From NCBI GenBank assembly GCA_938075415.1, contig CALJHC010000035.1, forward strand, positions 1-59,206: 59,206 bases of DNA. The letters are read 5' to 3'. The position numbers and the translations under genes were made by a program. Shown in pieces: positions 12,001-18,015 of this stretch; position 1 is the first letter of the stretch; the number at the start of each line of letters is the position of its first letter. This DNA comes from an uncultured Rubripirellula sp. Its GTDB lineage: Bacteria; Planctomycetota; Planctomycetia; Pirellulales; Pirellulaceae. The notes beneath the pieces were generated by a model that saw only the letters and a program-made list of their open reading frames with translations, did no database searches and was not told the DNA's origin.

Positions 12001-12486
12001 AGGTCCAAAACGAATAGCGGGCACCGACCAACTTTGTGGGTCGCCCATCGTGTCCCATTTGGTACTGCTGGCGCCATCAGGAAACACGCCGTGATAGATT
12101 TTGCCGATCGCGGCAGTGTGATAACCGTGCTGCGTGAAGTATTGAGGAAGCGTGACGACGTTCGGGTGATGGTTTCGAAAGTGCGAGTGGTTCCCTGTCA
12201 CTCCAATCGAATCCGGCCGCATTCCCGTCATGAGGCTTGTCCGAGACGGATTGCAAACTGCTTGCTGACAATACGCTTGCCGAAACAGTCGTCCGCTCGC
12301 AGCAAGAGCGTCAATGTTGGGGCTATGAATGCGCGTGCTACCGTAACACCCCAGTTCTGGTCGAAGATCATCGACCGCGATGAACAGCACGTTTGGACGT
12401 GATTCCGCAGCAATGCCCGTTACTGTACTCAGGGCGAGCAAAACACCGACCACATACGCCCGATTTTGGTTTAGCCAATGACACAT
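5983..12486 (-). CDS. Four-enzyme fusion: sulfatase - sialidase - sialate O-acetylesterase - sulfatase
   Basis: One uninterrupted 2167-residue frame. Residues 1-27 are a signal peptide. Residues 30-490 are a type I sulfatase like iduronate-2-sulfatase: DD at 39-40, formylglycine motif C78-N-P-S-R82, and GDHG at 341-344. Residues 525-658 look like a beta-sandwich carbohydrate-binding domain. Residues 660-800 resemble the N-terminal domain of BNR neuraminidases. Residues 805-1165 are an exo-sialidase with a YRIP motif (822-825), five Asp-boxes (S.D.G.TW type; about 858, 932, 1001, 1048 and 1108) and a GYSCL tyrosine near 1133. Residues 1185-1665 are a sialate O-acetylesterase with nucleophile S1275 in GQSNMEW, RGAIWYQGESN near 1456, and a catalytic D/HP pair near 1535-1544. 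Residues 1685-2130 are a second sulfatase: EDN at 1695-1697, C1734-S-P-S-R1738 and SDHG at 1918-1921. All four active sites look intact. The ATG at 12486 follows GAGGATC. The last residues (VGSKN-stop) read into an IS-end-like sequence, so the C-terminus may be truncated. Inferred role: one-polypeptide stripping of sulfated, O-acetylated sialoglycans outside the cytoplasm. Confidence 0.93.
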   Translation of the reverse strand: MCHWLNQNRAYVVGVLLALSTVTGIAAESRPNVLFIAVDDLRPELGCYGSTRIHSPNIDALAASGRLFRQAYCQQAVCNPSRTSLMTGMRPDSIGVTGNHSHFRNHHPNVVTLPQYFTQHGYHTAAIGKIYHGVFPDGASSTKWDTMGDPQSWSVPAIRFGPRYYYTEKGISAAKSTFERVYKPKNPAPDDWTKKLVFGPATESPDVPDSTLYDGQVADAAVRSLQDLKTSDKPFFLAVGFIKPHSPYIAPKKYFDLYKDVTLPTHTEFPTDAPSIAGHGSGELRRYTDQPKSGVIADDSQRRVRHAYFACISYIDAQVGRVLNELDRSGLSDNTIVVLFGDHGYHLGEQGLWGKTTNFELDTRVPLIIRTPRLKSAGEASSSLVELVDLYPTLAELAGLPIAESLEGISLAPILNDPNHVTKTAALSQYPRGGGRMGYSMRTPMHRLTQWVHRPTGEIRETELYDYSDGPVEKENIAKSSPALVKELSVRLAAYTRVKQEAGTGSTKPEARRTTSFEQSEAGQFDELKSPIGVWTPTGGTTIVDDKHAKTGKQCLQLTGGKETSVTLKLADGADTSGELILCAERWTKRDPFSFRIHKNSGDSWKEIYVGDHQVRVGRSFLSTIRVPLGDDDIKQLRFTVKSPPNTGVLIDDIRLAPALPQKVVSVDVLPLTLPALVGVDASPLLKIKIEAVGSLNPISLTGLRAQFQCTKGDVESAQVYFGGANSQFTTTQRFGEPINVAGLTALDSQVMIDGKQTLTEGANYVWIACKFNKDANIDHTVGVKCLRVAFSNEKSVNLTDLSTQRMGVAVRNGGDDGVNRYRIPGLATTNEGTLIGVYDVRHRAGGDLPGDIDVGMSRSTNGGRTWESMRVIMDMGNDPDWRHDGIGDPAVLVDKNTGTIWVAATWSHGNRSWFGSGPGMKPEETGQLMLVRSDDDGVTWSKPINITKQVKKPEWCFILQGPGKGITMSDGTIVFAAQYQDPPNETNELAHRLPHSTIIYSKDHGNTWHVGTGAFDDTTESQVVEIEPGVLMLNCRYNRKAVRVVMTTRDMGKTWQKHTTSERSLIEPGSCMASLIDVDQEAGTDGGGWLLFSNPDSTRGRNHIMIKASPDRGLTWPKEHRLLLDEENGAGYSCLSMIDDQTVGILYESSQAHMTFQRIPLSDVVGKEEATKNVRPSENAKALKLPRVFNDHMVLQANCEIPVWGRAPADTAITVSLGTEKQMTHSNESGDWKVRLKEREANASPLIMTIESEGERIRFEDVVVGEVWVCAGQSNMEWTLGQSAGGVEELLQADHPKLRLLHLAGGASGSSGSYTQQHLTRLMPETYCTGEWKLASAESAREFSAVAWYFGRHLQEELKVPLGLICPAVGGTPAEAWIPRNALEADPELNGLVAGNWLDNERLGDFCRTRGQQNLLPAIQTGESIPGDEFGPNHSFKPGFMWDAGIEPLIPYAIRGAIWYQGESNAETPARVREHGKLFPLLINEWRKQWGQGNFPFLYVQLPALDRPEWPWFRDGQRRTLGQIKNVGMAITIDSGHPSNVHPTLKKPVGERLAKWALGTSYQSASNATFSGPLFDRAERQGDSVVISFKQVGSGMKSSDEKPLRYFEICGKDGVFQTAIAKPVGKNAISVSSPDVPLPHDVRYAWLPYPNPAVNLFNSVGLPASPFTTESTETVFARRTAASRRPNILFIVSEDNSEHLGCYGEKRVHTPHLDALADGGVRYTRAYVPYSVCSPSRAAFLTGLYTRQTGHIGLATHRFSMYRDFKTMPAYFQQAGYYTGFLGKTHINPERLVEDYVDHRAIPNSNFGKTISIKTYAEQAGIVMKNAADHDKPFMLIINYADAHRSFVKKTKNGFPTRLVEDPIKPFPWIGSDSPHLREELRDYFNCMNRLDEGVGMLLDKLDENGSRDNTLVVYISDHGADFPRGKGSIYENGTRIPMIVNFPKDFPEAKVENGMVSTIDILPTMLSAAGLPVPNHLPGIALQEIDSGKSPSRKYIHTFTTGSSPNLLYLQFGIRDERYKLVYNPDRALNRLGESRYKNSQLPEEQHVQSFLYPPEYELFDLQDDPHEWKNLSDSAPHHAIRQRLLDAMQDFQNEIKDPFASKENIATFIAEQKEYLHKPYKKPGFRWPHLMMFENSQASAPQTSRHLNYPQPDIPEGAPVGSKN

Positions 12487-12541
12487 GATCGATCCTCGTG
12501 TTGGTAATGAACTTCAAGAGAACGCTCGAAACATTGGTCGG

Positions 12542-14719
12542 TCATTCAAGCATTCTCTTGAGATACCCTGCAATATTTTTATTTCCTCTTCGAAGTTGCA
12601 CAGCCTGTTGGCCGAGTGCTTGGCTCGATGTAATGGGTTGCTTTCCAAATTGGTCAGTTTCGATTAAACGCACTCTCGGTCTCTCATCGAGAGGCGAATG
12701 TAGCAACGACATCATGGCGTCATCTCTGGCAGTGATGTACTGTTCCAGTTGTTGCCCAGGTAGCATCAAGGACGCTGGCCCACTGTGGAAACCTTGCATT
12801 TCCCGGTTTTTCAAGGACTGACGCAAGATAGCAAGGGAGAGCATTTTGGGGTGGATCTCGCTAGGTTCTACCGAATTCGATTCGATCATTTTCTGCAGGT
12901 GCTGCCAACCAGTGTACTGTTGCTGACGGATGCGGAGAGAACTCAGCAACATGAAGTGTTCACTGCTCGCTCGCCACGGCCACGTCGAGACAAACGTTTC
13001 AAGATGATTCAATTCCTTATCAAAGGATCGCCACTGATCAAATGTGGTTCGACGGTTGGCTGACGAAACCGTTTCTACCTTCTTGATCCACGCTGCTTGG
13101 CGGAGGTCCAAGAATGTGCTCGCACCGATGGAAAAATATGCCGCGCCCGCAAGAAGAATACCATTGGTATAAAGAGCCGTTGCATAGAAGCGATTGGTTC
13201 TATCGTTCGCGTTCCCGATTTTATTTTCTTGTAATGTCCTGGAAATGTGACTCATCAATCCCAATAGAACGGCGACAGGAAGGTAGACGGCAGGCAGTAA
13301 AATTCCGAAGTCAAAGCATTGAGTGATCAATAATGTGACCGTTAAAAACGACATCATTCTCCAGACCGCGAAAGCAATTTGTTCTTGATCGCTCGTTAAT
13401 TTTATTTCCTGATCACTCAGTGCGACCTTGATCCGTCTAAGAATGCGAAACCACCAGAGAACGCCAAGAAGTACGAAAGCAGGAAGCCAAATCCCGCCCT
13501 CAACCAACCATTCGATTGGCATCCCATCGGCATTCACATGCCACCGGGTAGATGCAGTACGATCAAACGGCAGGTAGGCGTAACGGTAGGTTCCGAGTCC
13601 CGAACCCATTGGAGCATAGCGACTCGCTGCTTGCAGCGCATCCTGCCAGTGCGTTACTCGTGAGTTTTCTGATGCGCGTCCGTCAATCACTGACTGGACT
13701 CGATCAACGAATGTTTCTCCGGTTCCCATCGATTCAAAAAGTGAAGTCGCTGCGATAAGGATTGCAAACAAAAATAGTGCGGTGCGATACCGTGATGATT
13801 TGAGTCGCGTTTGCATCAGAAAGATGGTCCCAGCTGCAAAAAGTGCAACCGTGGCACCGCGACTCTGCGTTCCGAGGATACCTGTCGCGATGATAGCGAT
13901 GGCTAACAACGATAGTTTTTGCCAATAATTGCCGCCTTTGAGGTTCGCCTTATTCTTGGGGGCAAGAAAGAAGGATGCAATTGCTGCGGACAAAGCGACA
14001 TGTAAAAAACCGGCCGCGTTGTTACTGTTGACAAAAGTTCCAAATGGACTGTCCGACCCGATGGGGGTAATCCACAGTCGAGCGCGCAATTCATGGTGCC
14101 AGTCGCGGCTGAGCGTAATGGCATCGGCTAATCCGAAAAAGGTGAGGGCGCAGCCAGAGATGGCTAATCCGGCGCAGAAACCGCGAACGCTCCGGACGCT
14201 CCATGTCATGCCGCAGGAGATCCACGCGGCGAGTCCAAAAGTGATTGGCGTCGAAATGGCGAGGCGTGTCAACCACGGTGAACCACTTGCAGGTGCTTTG
14301 GATTGCAGGTTGAAAGCCGCGAATGACAAAGCGGGGTCCCCGGAGTTGGTCGCTTCCACGATTAGGGATCGAGGTATCCAACTCTGCCATGCTTCAGACA
14401 CTCCTGCTGACAGGAATCGGATGGTTGCGTGTGGTAGTTCCAAGCACTGAAGCGTGCCTATCACGGCGATCGCCAAGCAGATAGAGGAAGGCACTGGCGG
14501 TGGATGCCAACACCTTTTTCCACTAACGTGGCCGATCTGAATCAATACGAATAGACCTAACATGGAAAGCAAAATGACGCTTCGGTCAGCATCAGTCTGG
14601 CCGCCGAACATCCAAAGCGAATATCCAATCAGCAATAGATTCATGAACAAAAGGAAGACCTGGAATCCCTCCCCCATCTCCAACCTTGTTCGTCGTTGTA
14701 AGATTGCGAATTTAGGCAT
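12542..14719 (-). CDS. O-antigen ligase / Wzy-like polysaccharide membrane protein
   Basis: A 725-residue protein with about a dozen hydrophobic segments across the first two thirds. A long periplasmic loop carries the GTQSRGATVALF and GSGLGTYRYAYLPFD motifs typical of the O-antigen ligase (WaaL/Wzy_C) family. These proteins join or polymerise lipid-linked glycan units at the outer face of the inner membrane. The last 200 residues are soluble and helical, like the TPR-type tails seen on some members. I chose the ATG at 14719. A TTG 54 bp upstream also opens the frame but adds a poor N-terminus. The gene ends 55 bp before the fused sulfatase/sialidase on the same strand, so the two are probably co-transcribed. 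It diverges from the Wzz-like gene across a region holding a proposed AraC-type box. Substrate unknown. Confidence 0.8.
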   Translation of the reverse strand: MPKFAILQRRTRLEMGEGFQVFLLFMNLLLIGYSLWMFGGQTDADRSVILLSMLGLFVLIQIGHVSGKRCWHPPPVPSSICLAIAVIGTLQCLELPHATIRFLSAGVSEAWQSWIPRSLIVEATNSGDPALSFAAFNLQSKAPASGSPWLTRLAISTPITFGLAAWISCGMTWSVRSVRGFCAGLAISGCALTFFGLADAITLSRDWHHELRARLWITPIGSDSPFGTFVNSNNAAGFLHVALSAAIASFFLAPKNKANLKGGNYWQKLSLLAIAIIATGILGTQSRGATVALFAAGTIFLMQTRLKSSRYRTALFLFAILIAATSLFESMGTGETFVDRVQSVIDGRASENSRVTHWQDALQAASRYAPMGSGLGTYRYAYLPFDRTASTRWHVNADGMPIEWLVEGGIWLPAFVLLGVLWWFRILRRIKVALSDQEIKLTSDQEQIAFAVWRMMSFLTVTLLITQCFDFGILLPAVYLPVAVLLGLMSHISRTLQENKIGNANDRTNRFYATALYTNGILLAGAAYFSIGASTFLDLRQAAWIKKVETVSSANRRTTFDQWRSFDKELNHLETFVSTWPWRASSEHFMLLSSLRIRQQQYTGWQHLQKMIESNSVEPSEIHPKMLSLAILRQSLKNREMQGFHSGPASLMLPGQQLEQYITARDDAMMSLLHSPLDERPRVRLIETDQFGKQPITSSQALGQQAVQLRRGNKNIAGYLKRMLE

Positions 14720-14983
14720 GATCGACGGTGTAGTCAGGGAGACCGGGAGATGGAGCGTTATTGGTTGATGCAATAACGATAAGAAATTGCCAATCCATCG
14801 GTTCCGAATGATGGATCATTCTTCGGTGACCGCTAAGTGTGGGGCCGCACCGCAAGGCTATCAAGTTTTTCAGAACTAGCGAGCGAGAATTCATCCGTGT
14901 GACGAGAACACTTCGACCTGAGTGGAGCGATCCTGCGGCTTGACATGCTGCTTCAAATTCCGCCTTATCAGCTGCCAAATCAC

Positions 14984-15008
14984 TTGTTTGCGCAAATTGC
15001 ATAGTCGC
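14984..15008. promoter_or_regulatory. Proposed AraC-type operator, ligase/Wzz divergent region
   Basis: TTTGCGCAAATTGCATAGTC sits between the divergent starts of the O-antigen ligase-like gene (14719, minus) and the Wzz-like gene (15120, plus). A nearly identical 24-bp sequence occurs at 25631-25654, upstream of the AraC-family gene. Two inverted copies lie at 25388 and 25568. Shared placement in two divergent promoter regions of one locus suggests a common operator. Confidence 0.6.
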
Positions 15009-15090
15009 CGAGGAGATGTTGAATCACACTGGTTCACGTACCTACTTTACTGCCTGAACGCTTGCCGAGAAGCGCCGAGAAGCGTTGAAT

Positions 15091-15113
15091 GATAGCACGT
15101 TTGATGTGCTATC
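15091..15113 (+). promoter_or_regulatory. Perfect inverted repeat just before the Wzz-like start
   Basis: GATAGCAC (15091-15098) and GTGCTATC (15106-15113) pair perfectly around a 7-base loop, six bases before the ATG at 15120. In RNA this hairpin would cover the ribosome landing site, where no Shine-Dalgarno sequence is otherwise visible. It could be a translational control hairpin or a protein operator. Confidence 0.45.
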
Positions 15114-15119
15114 GCGGTG

Positions 15120-16541
15120 ATGATTCAGAAAACCCTTCCGATTCAAGAAGCCACCACTTTGCTCACGTACCTTTTAAAACAATCTTTGAAGTGGGGTGCA
15201 TGGGGAGCGTTTGGTGGCGCGGCAGTTGGTTTTTTTCTCTACCAAAAGGTTTCACCGAGTTTTGAGTCCTGCGTGGTATTGCGGCTCGTTCCAGTCGCAT
15301 CCACTGGCATGGTTCAAGATCAGAATTATGTTGAATCTGTAGCCGCTCAGCCGCCCGAGATGATCCTTCTAACGCCTGAGTTGTTGTTGCCCCCGATTCA
15401 GACACTCGACCGGGGAACTGCTGCAATCTCCGCGTCTGCGTCAGCGGAGAAAGCGGAGTCCATCGTATCGTCATTTCTTTCAGGTGAGCAGTTCAAGGTA
15501 CACAGATTGAACACCGTTGAAGGAGCAACCCTTTACCGAGTCAGTTACAGGGACGGGTTACCCAGCCGAGCGAGAGATTTTATTCAGGCTTATGCTGATT
15601 ACGCTGAACTGGCCCTTAACGGAACGGACCGTTACAGGGAGAGTTCTGATGCTGTTGATCGTTTGACTTTTTTGAAAACCGATAGTGAAGTTCGAATACG
15701 GAGTCTCAAGGCACAGCTGATTGAGTTACCACTTGATGCGGAAGCACGCTGGGTCGATGGTGGCCTGGTTTCTCCTGCCGCGCTTGAGTGGAATTCTCTG
15801 CAGCAGCAGGCCGATCGGTTACACGACAGAAAAGCGATGCTGCAAGAACGGCTTATGCAGCTAAAGGCGGAACAGCAAGCTGGGCCAGATCCGCAAACTG
15901 GACCAGATCCGCAAACTGGACCAGAACCCAAAGCTGGACCAGAGCCCAAAGCTGGACCGGAACCCAAAGCTGGACCGGAACCGCAAGGCGAGACTTTTGG
16001 TGTCGTCAATCGCAAGGGCGCAAATGACGACCCGTTCACTTCAGCCGATCTGGTATCGACAAGTGCGATGGATTCTGGTTCCGAGCGAGAATCGACCATT
16101 TTTTCAACGTCCAAAAGCGAGAGCCAGTTGGATCGGGCTGGGCAAGATCGTTCAGCACAATCGGTCGATATCAAATTCGAGTACCTGACGCAGCAAATAC
16201 AACTGATCTTCGAACAACATCTTGAGATCTCGCAGCAGATGCGGGCCCTCGCCAGAAAATTGGATCTAGAGGAGCAGATTGCTTTCGAAGTGTATTCGCT
16301 TAGAAGGGAATTGACCCAAGAGCTAACGATTCGCGATCGCATTCTTTCGGAGATGGCAATACCGACGAACGTGAAAACGGATTTGGGGTATTCGATTGAT
16401 TTGATTGAAACGCCGAGTTCGCCGATTCAAGTGGAGCCAAGTCTTTCTAGATATCTGACGTTCGGTGGTCTAATGGGTTCAATTCTATTGATGATGCTAT
16501 CTGGATTTATAACGGCTGTTGGGTTTGAGGAACCGGAATAG
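15120..16541 (+). CDS. Wzz-like polysaccharide chain-length/export protein with coiled coil
   Basis: A 473-residue protein with an N-terminal membrane segment (about 26-43), a long periplasmic part with extended helical coiled coil, and a C-terminal membrane segment (YLTFGGLMGSILLMMLSGFI). This two-TM hairpin layout is that of Wzz/PCP chain-length regulators, although sequence similarity is weak. Between helices lies a six-fold GPxPxx repeat encoded by 18-bp units at 15880-15987. I chose the ATG at 15120; a GTG directly before it is an alternative. It probably works with the BY-kinase (23087-25294) and the ligase-like protein in building an exopolysaccharide. It lacks a kinase domain of its own, so kinase and an additional co-polymerase are separate proteins here. 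Confidence 0.65.
   Translation: MIQKTLPIQEATTLLTYLLKQSLKWGAWGAFGGAAVGFFLYQKVSPSFESCVVLRLVPVASTGMVQDQNYVESVAAQPPEMILLTPELLLPPIQTLDRGTAAISASASAEKAESIVSSFLSGEQFKVHRLNTVEGATLYRVSYRDGLPSRARDFIQAYADYAELALNGTDRYRESSDAVDRLTFLKTDSEVRIRSLKAQLIELPLDAEARWVDGGLVSPAALEWNSLQQQADRLHDRKAMLQERLMQLKAEQQAGPDPQTGPDPQTGPEPKAGPEPKAGPEPKAGPEPQGETFGVVNRKGANDDPFTSADLVSTSAMDSGSERESTIFSTSKSESQLDRAGQDRSAQSVDIKFEYLTQQIQLIFEQHLEISQQMRALARKLDLEEQIAFEVYSLRRELTQELTIRDRILSEMAIPTNVKTDLGYSIDLIETPSSPIQVEPSLSRYLTFGGLMGSILLMMLSGFITAVGFEEPE
15880..15987 (+). repeat. 18-bp in-frame tandem repeat, 6 copies (GPxPxx)
   Basis: Six consecutive 18-bp units starting CTGGRCCRGA encode the hexapeptides AGPDPQ, TGPDPQ, TGPEPK and AGPEPK. Units differ at one to four positions, suggesting successive duplications. 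The product is a stiff proline-rich linker inside the coiled-coil protein. Confidence 0.9.
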
Positions 16542-16640
16542 AAGCGTCTTCCGTGCGACTGCAGATATGAGAATCCATATCGCCTACGTTCAATCGATAT
16601 CTTTCAATGAGAACCTTTAGATAATCCCCTTTTGTTCGAT

Positions 16641-17882
16641 ATGCCTAACAGACTTCACCTCTTTGACCTTTTCCTTTGCCGACTGACCTCAATTCTGTTC
16701 GCCGTGTTGGTTGCATGCTGCATCACTCCTAGCAGTGGCTATGCACAGGACGACGTTAGCGTTGAAGCGTTAAAAATGGATAATGCGTTGGATGGTGCAA
16801 ACGTTGAGGTTGGATTAAGCGACGATCGTGATGTTCCTACGGCAACCTGGGTATCGCTTGATGAAGATGGTTCCTTCTCAGCCAAGATCTTTGATCTTGG
16901 CGACCAAGCTGATTTTAGACTGCAGACCGAAGGCGTTGTTCTTTTAACGGAAGTATCCGGTGAGTTTCAGTTTTTGCGGCTCAATCAAACTGGTAAGACT
17001 TCGTTCAAGGATGTTGCTCCGGGTATTCATATGATTACCTTTATTGGCCCGGGGCGTTTTTTAGTTTCGGCGGTTCACGTTATCGAACGTGGTGAGTGGG
17101 AGGAGCCACTTTTTCCCAATCAAATTGAACTCTGGTGCGTTAATTTTGGAAAGCGTGAAGTTGATTCAATTGTGCTGCCTTATTTGACAAAAGGGACATC
17201 CGGAGCTCGACCCGAAGTCGATCCGTCTAAGGTAGAACGCATTAGTGAGATTCGACGCGCGCGTGTCAGTGGAATCGAGACGATACAAGATGTTCAAGAG
17301 ATTCCATCGGTCGTTCTCGTCAATGGTGGGATTACGGGAACGGTCTACCGACCAGGAACGAGCAACAGCGGCACGAAACTACTTGATCCTCTCCCTGACG
17401 CCGATATTTTATTGGTAGCTGAGGAAGAGACTTATTCGAGCATCAAAACGGATAGCGATGGTAAGTTTCGTTTCAACTCGATCAAACCTGGCGCTTACGC
17501 ATTACTCTGCACGTCGAATGGTGGAATTGCAGCGATCGGAATGGTGGTGCTTCCCGAAAAGAAAGATGCAATGCGAATGGAAAACGCTGATTACCGTTAT
17601 GTTTTGCAATCTAGTGGTGCGGGGGGGCTAGCGTTGCAGACCTCGCCGAACGTTGCCGTGTTATCGGCCGCCGCTGCCGCCGCCGCCGCCGCAGGTTCTA
17701 GTTCGAGTTCAAGCTCCGGCTCATCGGCAGCCCAAGGCGGGACGGTTGCGTCAGCTGCCGCAACGGTGACGACCCTGTCTGAAATGTCCGACGAGACGAA
17801 CGTTCCTACACTGACCGATGACACCTCTGAGCCATCGCTAGATGATGACGAAGCATCTCCTGCAGATCCTCCGACTTTGTGA
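16641..17882 (+). CDS. Secreted protein with carboxypeptidase-regulatory-like domain and Ala/Ser tail
   Basis: A 413-residue protein. A signal peptide (LFLCRLTSILFAVLVACCITPSSGYA) is followed by a beta-rich region. Around residues 230-310 is a CnaB/carboxypeptidase-regulatory-like module (GGITGTVYRPG..., then SIKTDSDGKFRFNSIKPGAYAL). The tail is low complexity: nine consecutive alanines, a serine block, then an acidic stretch. It starts 99 bp after the Wzz-like gene on the same strand and probably shares its transcript. The ATG at 16641 is preferred to an in-frame TTG 9 bp earlier. A structural or matrix-associated role in exopolysaccharide assembly is inferred from position only. Confidence 0.65.
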   Translation: MPNRLHLFDLFLCRLTSILFAVLVACCITPSSGYAQDDVSVEALKMDNALDGANVEVGLSDDRDVPTATWVSLDEDGSFSAKIFDLGDQADFRLQTEGVVLLTEVSGEFQFLRLNQTGKTSFKDVAPGIHMITFIGPGRFLVSAVHVIERGEWEEPLFPNQIELWCVNFGKREVDSIVLPYLTKGTSGARPEVDPSKVERISEIRRARVSGIETIQDVQEIPSVVLVNGGITGTVYRPGTSNSGTKLLDPLPDADILLVAEEETYSSIKTDSDGKFRFNSIKPGAYALLCTSNGGIAAIGMVVLPEKKDAMRMENADYRYVLQSSGAGGLALQTSPNVAVLSAAAAAAAAAGSSSSSSSGSSAAQGGTVASAAATVTTLSEMSDETNVPTLTDDTSEPSLDDDEASPADPPTL

Positions 17883-17901
17883 TCAATCGTAACGTTCTGT
17901 C

Positions 17902-17919
17902 TTGATGATCAATTTTTTT
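17902..17919 (+). terminator. Weak T-rich terminator after the Wzz operon
   Basis: A short TTGATGATCAA palindrome is followed by seven T residues, 20 bp after the stop at 17882 and before the convergent TPR gene. The stem is only 5 bp. Confidence 0.4.
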
Positions 17920-17977
17920 CGATCAAAAGCGAAGGCATGGATAATCAGCGATCATCGTTTCGAACGCTTGGATGACT

Positions 17978-18013
17978 CAGGGCAATCAGGGCAACTAGGG
18001 CGATCGGGGCATC
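17978..18013. repeat. 9-bp tandem repeat, 4 copies
   Basis: CAGGGCAAT, CAGGGCAAC, TAGGGCGAT and CGGGGCATC follow one another in the gap between two convergent genes. Confidence 0.7.
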
Positions 18014-18015
18014 CT

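Larger units (their letters stand above)
14720..15119. promoter_or_regulatory. Divergent promoter region between ligase-like and Wzz-like genes
   Basis: 400 bp without a gene. It contains the 25-bp box at 14984-15008, a doubled 10-bp unit GCCGAGAAGC near 15064-15084, and a perfect inverted repeat at 15091-15113. No confident -35/-10 pair was picked. Confidence 0.55.

Noticed and set aside
15632..16342. 236-codon minus frame opposite the Wzz-like gene
   Set aside because: It is the antisense of the repeat and coiled-coil region (GSGPALGSGP arises from the 18-bp units); no start signal or family.
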